Assembly: GCF_008727795.1 (NCBI RefSeq)
Contig: NZ_CP044222.1
Span: 1,550,001 to 1,614,000 of the forward strand
Length of the DNA stretch: 64,000 bases
Reading direction: 5' to 3'
DNA from: Nitrincola iocasae
Lineage (GTDB): Bacteria > Pseudomonadota > Gammaproteobacteria > Pseudomonadales > Balneatricaceae
A program made the translations under genes and the position numbers. The notes below the pieces were generated by a model, which did no database searches, was not told where the DNA came from, and saw nothing but the letters and a program-made list of their open reading frames with translations. This document shows, piece by piece, positions 54,591-60,336 of this stretch (the stretch's first letter is position 1; every line of letters starts with the position of its first letter).

Positions 54591-54635
54591 TGGTAGGACT
54601 AGGCGGACTCGAACCGCCGACCCCCACCATGTCAA
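54591..54635 (-). other. 3' fragment of tRNA-Val(GAC): attachment site of the prophage
   Basis: On the minus strand the sequence reads TTGACATGGTGGGGGTC, a T-stem/loop GGCGGTTCGAGTCCGCC and TAGTCCTACCA. This is the anticodon loop (anticodon GAC), 3' anticodon stem, T-arm and acceptor end of a tRNA-Val. The matching 5' anticodon stem (CCACC) is absent; the upstream bases are AGCTT. So it is only the 3' half, as left behind when an element integrates in a tRNA gene. The integrase gene is 157 bases away. The left boundary of the element lies within this segment. Confidence 0.8.
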
Positions 54636-54791
54636 AAAGCTGGTTTAACGCCAGTAACTTAATGATTTAGATAACTTAATCGTCTATGGAGCGCTCTGCA
54701 TAGTGTTAGAAATGGCCTATTATGAATCAAATGGTTAGGCCAAACTGAAGCACTGTATATCTCCAGTGAAATGCAGGCCCTGCGAAACGTT

Positions 54792-55889
54792 TTAGATAGG
54801 CAGGGCTGCTTCACAGACAGTCCACTTAATGTGGCGGTCGGTGTAGTGGTGCGTCATCTTCAGTGTGCTGTGTCCCATCAGTGTCTGCACGTATTCATCA
54901 GGGAAGCCCGCTTCGAAGTAAAGATGACCGCCTAATGCACGGACTTCATGAATTGTCGGGCGCTGTGATATCGGAAGCTGAGCGATTTCAGGCACCTTGT
55001 CTCTAGCTTTGGCAAACTCTTTTGATAAGGTCTCTGGTCGTATTTGTGACCAGTGAACTAAGGATTTACTGCGTCGGATGCGAACGGGGCGGCGGTGTAT
55101 TATGTAAGGGCTTGCAATACCTGACTGTCTACTCCGCTTAATTACATTATCCAGAGACGACACCACCCTGATTCTAAGATGGGCTCTGAGGCCGTGTTTT
55201 TCGGTTTTTTGCTGGATCAGATGTAGATGGCCATCTCTGATATCGTCAAACTTTGCAGCGCAAAGGTCGCTGCGACGTTGTAGAGTGATCAGGGCAAAGT
55301 CCATGGCAACCTTTAGCCAGTCATCGGCGTGTGCATAGATTGCGTTGTACCACTCCCGAGTGAGCGGTCGGCGTTTCTTATCATCCGCTACCTTTGCCAG
55401 CGTATTCTCTGCCGGATTAGTGTCACAAAGCCCCTTTGTTGCACCGAATCGGAATAGCTCTGACAGCAGGCCTCGGAATTTGATGTAGGCATTGTTCTGG
55501 AAGTTCTCATCCAGGTAATCAGCAATCACCTTGATGCTCATCGAATCTACACGTTTGTCTTTCAGATCTCGCTCCAGCCGGTTCAATCGATAGGTTACTT
55601 CTTCCAGGGTGCGAGGCTTAAGTTTCTTGGTAGGTAGATATTCTTTTCGGTACCGAGTGATAATCTCACCGAACAGAACACTCTGTTCGGTGATCACCCG
55701 GGAAACGAGGTCGTTAGTGGGTATTAGCATCGCGTTTAACTTTCGCGCTGCCACATTCGCTTTTTTCCGGTCAGATCCCATGCCATGATACTTCCCTGTT
55801 TGAGGGTGGCGGTACTTGTAGTAACCGCCACTCTCGTAAAGGTTTGGCTCCAGGTCTCTGTTTTTATTACTTCTTATGCGTGCTGCCAT
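54792..55889 (-). CDS. int: Phage tyrosine integrase
   Basis: The start at ATG 55889 (MAARIRSNKNRDLEPNLY) gives 365 residues and an arm-binding N-terminal domain (YESGGYYKYRHPQTGKYHGMG) like lambda-type integrases. Catalytic residues are visible: Arg in ITLQRRSDLCAAKFDDI, His-x-x-Arg in PTIHEVRALGGHLYFE, and His plus Tyr in MGHSTLKMTHHYTDRH (nucleophilic Tyr). It overlaps the end of the excisionase-like gene by 23 bases and lies next to the tRNA-Val attachment site. Confidence 0.93.
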   Translation of the reverse strand: MAARIRSNKNRDLEPNLYESGGYYKYRHPQTGKYHGMGSDRKKANVAARKLNAMLIPTNDLVSRVITEQSVLFGEIITRYRKEYLPTKKLKPRTLEEVTYRLNRLERDLKDKRVDSMSIKVIADYLDENFQNNAYIKFRGLLSELFRFGATKGLCDTNPAENTLAKVADDKKRRPLTREWYNAIYAHADDWLKVAMDFALITLQRRSDLCAAKFDDIRDGHLHLIQQKTEKHGLRAHLRIRVVSSLDNVIKRSRQSGIASPYIIHRRPVRIRRSKSLVHWSQIRPETLSKEFAKARDKVPEIAQLPISQRPTIHEVRALGGHLYFEAGFPDEYVQTLMGHSTLKMTHHYTDRHIKWTVCEAALPI

Positions 55890-56088
55890 TGTCTGCCAAT
55901 ACTTGATCAACCAGCGGATTACCGGTTGATCGTCGCTCCTCTTCAACTCGAACAAACCACTTTCCGCCTATTAGTTTGGCAGGAATGTGACCATCAATGC
56001 ACCACCGTTTAACAGTGGATCTGGACGGAGGTGTAGTAAATCGTTGTTTTCTCCACTCATGCAGAGGCATCAACTGCTCATGTGGCAT
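55867..56088 (-). CDS. Excisionase-like DNA-binding protein
   Basis: The start ATG 56088 follows GGAGGAAACGG; the product has 73 residues. It contains a winged-helix pattern seen in phage Xis proteins: HEWRKQRFTTPPSRSTVKRW then CIDGHIPAKLIGGKWFVRVEEE. The gene overlaps int, the position typical for xis. It should bend DNA at the attachment site and direct excision. Confidence 0.8.
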   Translation of the reverse strand: MPHEQLMPLHEWRKQRFTTPPSRSTVKRWCIDGHIPAKLIGGKWFVRVEEERRSTGNPLVDQVLADNGSTHKK

Positions 56089-56344
56089 CCCGTTTCCTCC
56101 TATGTTGGTATCTGCCATAGGCTTGCAAAATTTTATGAAATAGCGCTGCAGCATTGGGGTTATGATCCAGTTCAGCGCGACTCTTGATACCGCATACTTG
56201 CAGGATAAAGTCACGGGCGCACTGTTCCGTGTGCGTCCCGTCTGGAACATCCATATTAAACTTTGCCCTGCGACGTCGATCCAAGTAGAGCCTGAAGTGG
56301 TTATCCTGGCAGAGCATTGCTGCTCGACGAGCAAGGTTTGCCAT
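56078..56344 (-). CDS. Small phage protein of unknown function
   Basis: The 88-residue product has AAGGAGATAGCT before its ATG. It contains LCQDNHFRLYLDRRRRAKF and CGIKSRAELDHNPNAAALFHKIL. The C-G-I-x-S-R-x-E-L-D-x-N-P pattern is one I associate with small proteins in many phage early regions, of unknown role. It overlaps the excisionase-like gene by 11 bases. Confidence 0.75.
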   Translation of the reverse strand: MANLARRAAMLCQDNHFRLYLDRRRRAKFNMDVPDGTHTEQCARDFILQVCGIKSRAELDHNPNAAALFHKILQAYGRYQHRRKRDAT

Positions 56345-56346
56345 AG

Positions 56347-56691
56347 CTATCTCCTTGGAGGTAGGTCGAAAGGTCTAGATTCAACCACTTTTTGAAACAG
56401 CTGAGATAAGCGATCCGTCATTTCTTGATCGAAGGCCTTGCGTAAGTAATCACGCCCGATATCAATCTGCTCACGTTGATGGCGAATAATGGCTTCTTCA
56501 TTCCATTCACCGGCCTCAAAATCCAACGCACTTAGCGCTAAATAGAGACTGCATTCAAGCTGGGTGATGCGCTCTAACTTAGTATTCATGAGATTCAACA
56601 TTTCTATAGTTTCATCTTTACTTAGCGGCTTTTGAGTTTGAGTGTCTAAGATTGGCCACCCATCTAAATGATGGTTTTTTAAGAATCTCAT
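56347..56691 (-). CDS. Phage hypothetical protein
   Basis: 114 residues, soluble, mostly helical, with no motif I recognise (LSKDETIEMLNLMNTKLERI; YLALSALDFEAGEWNEEAII). It overlaps the stop of the upstream gene by four bases and ends two bases before the next start, so it is part of the same operon. Confidence 0.7.
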   Translation of the reverse strand: MRFLKNHHLDGWPILDTQTQKPLSKDETIEMLNLMNTKLERITQLECSLYLALSALDFEAGEWNEEAIIRHQREQIDIGRDYLRKAFDQEMTDRLSQLFQKVVESRPFDLPPRR

Positions 56692-57059
56692 ATATCCTCC
56701 TGCCGGTTTGCTTTGGCGATTTTTAATATCTTACTCAGCTGTTTCCGTTGCTGATTGACCCAAGACTCGATTTCATCAGGGTAAAAATAGCCGAGCTCGG
56801 ATTCGGTCTGTATTTCAGTTAGCATCATTCTGATGATCTGCTCTCGTTCGCCGTTGGCCGCGTATGCACGGCATTTGATAAACTCGTCGCCATCTTTCAC
56901 GAACAGTATCAGATCTGAGTGGCGATACTGGCCGCCGGGGCCCCCGATCCAGTAGTAACCATCAAAAGGGCAAGGGTTAAGTTTTACTCTGAACGGCACA
57001 CCAGTGTCTTGATCTGCGTAGCTGCTTGCTGGGCGGATGAGTGCATAGAGCTCAGTCAT
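56688..57059 (-). CDS. Phage hypothetical protein
   Basis: 123 residues with an N-terminal beta-rich part (YALIRPASSYADQDTGVPFR, NPCPFDGYYWIGGPGGQYRH) and a helical, basic C-terminus (QQRKQLSKILKIAKANRQ). Not recognised. Overlaps both neighbours by a few bases. Confidence 0.7.
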   Translation of the reverse strand: MTELYALIRPASSYADQDTGVPFRVKLNPCPFDGYYWIGGPGGQYRHSDLILFVKDGDEFIKCRAYAANGEREQIIRMMLTEIQTESELGYFYPDEIESWVNQQRKQLSKILKIAKANRQEDI

Positions 57060-57312
57060 AAGGGGTCTCCTGTTCCGAATCTTCTTCTAGCGAAATTTCT
57101 TTAAGATCCTCAATACAAGTAGGGCAGGTATTGCCTCCAATTTCGTCTGTCCTCTCGTAAGTTCGCCATCCAAGCTGCTCTAATTTAATGGCGGCAATCT
57201 CTTTGCTGTTGCCTTCAAAGAACACCTCATTGGTGCAGTTACAGCAAACACAGTGAACCTGTGTGATCACCTCAAGGTCGCCTGTATCCGGTTGATTCAA
57301 AATAAGCATCAA
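57052..57312 (-). CDS. Small phage protein with two CxxC pairs (possible zinc ribbon)
   Basis: 86 residues. Cysteine clusters VHCVCCNCTNEVFF and NTCPTCIEDL are spaced about 40 residues apart and could bind one zinc as a ribbon, suggesting nucleic-acid or protein binding. The ATG overlaps the previous stop by four bases. Confidence 0.72.
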   Translation of the reverse strand: MMLILNQPDTGDLEVITQVHCVCCNCTNEVFFEGNSKEIAAIKLEQLGWRTYERTDEIGGNTCPTCIEDLKEISLEEDSEQETPYD

Positions 57313-57689
57313 GACCTCTCCGCCCTAAGGGTTCCAGATATTCCTGCATTGGTAACAGCCTCTTTGTAGCGATTCTGTATGCGCAGTTGCTCCCACCGCT
57401 GCCACACTTGCAGAAAACGATCGTCGCCGTTTTCGATCATTTCATGTGGTTCAATGCTGAGCATGATGCGCAGTTGCAGAACATCAAATGCCGCATTGAA
57501 TAGAGATTGTGGATCCAATAGACCGAGATCCAGTGGGTTCAGATGGAATTGATAAGCGTTGTAGGTTGAAAGCAACACCTGAGCGGCGGCGCGGCCACCG
57601 CTGGTGTCTTTCATCGCTATTGGCAGCAGTACTTCAATGGCCTCGCGATAACGTTGCTCCAGCTGCTCTTGAGTGTATGCATTAGTCAT
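57309..57689 (-). CDS. Phage protein of the DUF7673 type
   Basis: The ATG at 57689 follows AGGAGGTGCCAC and gives 126 residues. The core GGRAAAQVLLSTYNAYQFHL then NPLDLGLLD resembles DUF7673 proteins (helical, x-R-x-A-x-x-LL-x-x-YN pattern), which have no known function. This is a pattern-level match. The leader and start are identical in 15 bases to those of the next upstream gene. Confidence 0.6.
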   Translation of the reverse strand: MTNAYTQEQLEQRYREAIEVLLPIAMKDTSGGRAAAQVLLSTYNAYQFHLNPLDLGLLDPQSLFNAAFDVLQLRIMLSIEPHEMIENGDDRFLQVWQRWEQLRIQNRYKEAVTNAGISGTLRAERS

Positions 57690-58008
57690 GTGGCACCTCC
57701 TCAAGATGCTTACTTGCTGCACGCAATGCGGCCGCAAGGTGTTTGCGGTGTGTTTTGCCTTTCACATCTGCGTGGAGTAGGGCATACAGACAATCTTTAG
57801 CGGTTTCAGCAGGTTTGTTTTCCAGTAGGCACTTGAGCGTGCTTTTAAGATCATCAGCACTGGTATGCGCCCATTTACGGATCCGAGTGGGCCGACTCTG
57901 TTGATATTGGCGATCTTTAAACTGTTGGCAGGGATCAATTAGCCCTTTACCAATTTTAGGATCGTCACCGCAGTAATTTAGGCAGTCGCACTTTGATATA
58001 TCAGCCAT
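57682..58008 (-). CDS. Small cysteine-containing phage protein
   Basis: The ATG at 58008 follows AGGAGGTGCCAC; 108 residues. The N-terminus has SKCDCLNYCGDDPKIGKGLI with clustered Cys, and the C-terminal 50 residues are helical and basic (KGKTHRKHLAAALRAASKHL). Unknown function. It ends EVPHD because its stop overlaps the ribosome site and start of the next gene. Confidence 0.7.
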   Translation of the reverse strand: MADISKCDCLNYCGDDPKIGKGLIDPCQQFKDRQYQQSRPTRIRKWAHTSADDLKSTLKCLLENKPAETAKDCLYALLHADVKGKTHRKHLAAALRAASKHLEEVPHD

Positions 58009-58621
58009 GTGGCACCTCCTTCCCACTACGTTCAGTACGCTTCAGTTTTACCTGAGCAAGCTGCAATACAGGTTCTTTAAGCTCAGGTGAAACTTTACTG
58101 AGGCCCATTCTGTTGATGACGGCGTGTTCTGATCTGGTTATCAGCATCAGGTTTTCAATATCTTTACAGTTCAGGCGATCGCCATCTTTGAAGGTGACGA
58201 TATGGCCACTGGGTATTGGACCGTGGTTTTCTTCCCATACCAGGCGATGTACTTCCACGTAGTCATCCACGGTGTTTCCGGTATCTGTGATCTTGCGTTG
58301 CAGATACCCATCACCGGTGATGCGCTCTGTGCCAATAGGTTGCCAGTTTTTTGGGCGGTGGCCTTTCTTAAAACTCGTGCTGTTCGGACCACCCGGGCGA
58401 GCATTAGCAGCAGGCTTATGTCCTTGCTCAAACCGGCCTGTTCGGCCGGTTTTCCATCCATGCCGTAGACATATCGCCTTGATATTATCTGCAGACAGGT
58501 CGGTATCGAACCGTTTGTTGAATGCTTCAGTCAGCTCTTTTCGAGGTGTTTCCCGTTCCCATTTAAGGAATGTAAGCTGTGCTTCAGAAAGCTCAATTTT
58601 GCTTCTCTTTTTACTGGTCAT
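58001..58621 (-). CDS. Phage HNH endonuclease-like protein
   Basis: 206 residues. An N-terminal helical part with a homeodomain-like segment (LTEAFNKRFDTDLSADNIKA) is followed by a basic linker (FKKGHRPKNWQPIG) and an HNH_3-type domain: VEVHRLVWEENHGPIPSGH, IVTFKDGDRLNCKDIENLML. Its His and Asn/Asp residues fit a beta-beta-alpha metal nuclease. It resembles free-standing homing-type nucleases of phages. It ends EVPHG over the next gene start. Confidence 0.85.
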   Translation of the reverse strand: MTSKKRSKIELSEAQLTFLKWERETPRKELTEAFNKRFDTDLSADNIKAICLRHGWKTGRTGRFEQGHKPAANARPGGPNSTSFKKGHRPKNWQPIGTERITGDGYLQRKITDTGNTVDDYVEVHRLVWEENHGPIPSGHIVTFKDGDRLNCKDIENLMLITRSEHAVINRMGLSKVSPELKEPVLQLAQVKLKRTERSGKEVPHG

Positions 58622-58850
58622 GGCTCAACATCCCCTTTATGGCAGCAGGTTTAATCAGCCCTTCTGCACGGGCTTTTTCGGCTTTAAAAACCAAGTCGGC
58701 GTTGGCGATAATCTCGCGGCTGACAGTGGTCACAGCCCGGCTCCGTTCTATCTCTTTGGTCAGATCTTCACCCTTAAGGTCTTCATCAGACAGGCGCTCA
58801 AGCTGAGCAAAAAGGTGGTTGTTCAAATCACTTAGTTTGTTTTTCATCAC
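58611..58850 (-). CDS. Small phage protein of unknown function
   Basis: 79 residues, helical and charged: LSDLNNHLFAQLERLSDEDL, EIERSRAVTTVSREIIANAD. The arrangement is familiar from small proteins in phage early operons but has no assigned role. The start overlaps the csrA stop by four bases. Confidence 0.75.
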   Translation of the reverse strand: MMKNKLSDLNNHLFAQLERLSDEDLKGEDLTKEIERSRAVTTVSREIIANADLVFKAEKARAEGLIKPAAIKGMLSHDQ

Positions 58851-59053
58851 AGCTGCTCCTGTTGTTGCTGAAACTGCTGGCCAGCTTTTAACTCTCGCTG
58901 GATCCGGTACCAGATTTCTTCCCGGTGTACTTCCACATCAGTCGGCGCATCGATACCGATGCGGATCTGGTTGCCTTTAACGCCTAAGATTGTCACTCTG
59001 ATATCGTTGTCGATGACCAGGGTTTCGTTGATGCGGCGGGTTAGAATCAGCAT
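58847..59053 (-). CDS. csrA: Phage-borne CsrA/RsmA-family RNA-binding regulator
   Basis: 68 residues. The family core is clear: MLILTRRINETLVIDNDIRV, TILGVKGNQIRIGIDAP, VEVHREEIWYRIQRE. Arg in the first strand and VHREE of the last strand, which contact GGA in RNA, are kept. The N-terminal part differs from typical host CsrA (INETLVIDNDI against VGETLMIGDEV), and a Gln-rich tail (QQFQQQQEQL) is added. It sits in the middle of the phage operon with overlaps on both sides, so it belongs to the element, not to the host regulon genes. Confidence 0.93.
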   Translation of the reverse strand: MLILTRRINETLVIDNDIRVTILGVKGNQIRIGIDAPTDVEVHREEIWYRIQRELKAGQQFQQQQEQL

Positions 59054-59442
59054 GATGTTTTCTCCTTGCTTAAAGCCTGTTCACGTTTTTTATCGATGTA
59101 CTCTGTTTGCCACTTGGCGGCTTTGGTATAGATCTCTTCCATACTCTCGCCGTAGAACCACTGCAGCCGGTAATGGCTCCAGGAGCCGGTTACTGGTGTG
59201 CCGATCTGCACAAGGAATCCGGTGCGTTGATTATCAATAATTGCGTCGCTGATTCCCTCGTACTCTGCATCGAGTCTTGGAGGCGTCAGGCCGAGCGCTG
59301 CCCAGACCTGATACCAGTCATCCTCAAATGCTTCCTGAGCAGCATCGACCATCGGAATAGAGCAGGCCATGGTGCCCAGGTGGATGATCTGCTCGGTGCG
59401 CAGGCTATGCTCAAAGGCGACCTGTGCTAATAGGTTGCTCAT
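59047..59442 (-). CDS. Phage hypothetical protein
   Basis: 131 residues, soluble, alpha/beta (AAQEAFEDDWYQVWAALGL; THYRLQWFYGESMEEIYTKA-like C-terminus). Not recognised. It overlaps csrA by seven bases and the coiled-coil gene by four. Confidence 0.7.
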   Translation of the reverse strand: MSNLLAQVAFEHSLRTEQIIHLGTMACSIPMVDAAQEAFEDDWYQVWAALGLTPPRLDAEYEGISDAIIDNQRTGFLVQIGTPVTGSWSHYRLQWFYGESMEEIYTKAAKWQTEYIDKKREQALSKEKTSC

Positions 59443-60101
59443 ACTGCACCCCCAAAGTATTCCTGGTGAAATTTCAGAACCTCTGCTGCGATCGCTTTAG
59501 GTACCGGTCGGATCTTGGGTGTTACCAGGTTGCCCGCTTCGACACGGACGGTCTGGCTGACTTCATTCTCTGTATCGAGGATCTGGTACCAGCCATCTTT
59601 GGCACAGGTGAACAGCTCCCAGCGCCCGATTCGGGCTTGCTCGAATATCTGTGCCGGCTTAAGTTCCATGCCTGCATTTGCATCGGCAATTGCTTTATCC
59701 AGGGCAATATTTAGCTGTCGGTTCTGTTTGGTCAGGTGTTGGTTTTTGGTGCGCAGCTCCTGGGCACCGGCGGCGGCTTTCGCCTTCTCTTTTTGCAGTC
59801 GCTTCACCTGGATTTTCAGGCGTTCAGGATCTAGTGCACGCAGGCGTTTGATCTCGGTTTCGGCATCTTTCAGCTGCTGCTGAGCGTTGGTCAATCTCTG
59901 CTCCATGCTTTTTTCATGCTTATAACTTTCATGTTCTTGCTCATGGCTTATTTTCAGTTCGTTCTCCAAATAGGTACGATCTGCTTCAAGTGCAGCAATT
60001 TTCTCCTCTCGTTCTTTAAGCGCAATCTGAAACGCTTCCAGTCGCAAAAATTGCTCATGAAGTGAGGGTTCGCGGTTGTGTAATGACAGTTTGGCGTTCA
60101 T
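59439..60101 (-). CDS. Phage coiled-coil protein
   Basis: 220 residues. Residues 25-140 are a long charged coiled coil (ALKEREEKIAALEADRTYLE; QRLTNAQQQLKDAETEIKRL), followed by a compact C-terminal part (ARIGRWELFTCAKDGWYQIL). No known family. The ATG overlaps the stop of the small upstream gene. Confidence 0.75.
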   Translation of the reverse strand: MNAKLSLHNREPSLHEQFLRLEAFQIALKEREEKIAALEADRTYLENELKISHEQEHESYKHEKSMEQRLTNAQQQLKDAETEIKRLRALDPERLKIQVKRLQKEKAKAAAGAQELRTKNQHLTKQNRQLNIALDKAIADANAGMELKPAQIFEQARIGRWELFTCAKDGWYQILDTENEVSQTVRVEAGNLVTPKIRPVPKAIAAEVLKFHQEYFGGAV

Positions 60102-60262
60102 GAATGGGCTCCTTTTGTTGACAGATCCTGTGCCAGTGCACGGCGTGCGCGGATGCGTTGTTTGACTTTTTCAAGTGCGGCAGGGGGCAGCTCCAGCAGG
60201 ATCTGCATTGCAATGGCACGTCCCAGGGCGTTAGAATCAAACGCGTTGGTGTTTGCTTTCAT
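60098..60262 (-). CDS. Small phage protein, 54 residues
   Basis: ATG 60262 follows AAGGAG. The product reads MKANTNAFDSNALGRAIAMQ, a helical middle (LLELPPAALEKVKQRIRARR) and ends KGAHS; its TGA overlaps the next ATG. The tight spacing, ribosome site and amphipathic basic helix support a real gene. Confidence 0.65.
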   Translation of the reverse strand: MKANTNAFDSNALGRAIAMQILLELPPAALEKVKQRIRARRALAQDLSTKGAHS

Positions 60263-60278
60263 CGGTATACTCCTTCAA

Positions 60279-60332
60279 GGCTCCCGGATACTTGGCGGTG
60301 TCGGGAGCCGTTTCATTTCAGGCCGTTCGGCC
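60279..60332 (-). promoter_or_regulatory. Two hairpins between the primase gene and the small downstream gene
   Basis: In mRNA sense, GGCCGAACGGCC (plus 60321-60332) is followed by GGCTCCCG and CGGGAGCC with a 15-base loop (60279-60309), ending three to four bases before the AAGGAG of the 54-residue gene. No U-run follows. It may stabilise or process the mRNA, or reduce translation of the downstream genes. Confidence 0.55.
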
Positions 60333-60336
60333 CACT

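Noticed and set aside
54591..54660. Complete tRNA-Val gene
   Set aside because: The 5' half, with D-arm and 5' anticodon stem, is missing; the preceding bases do not pair with the 3' anticodon stem.
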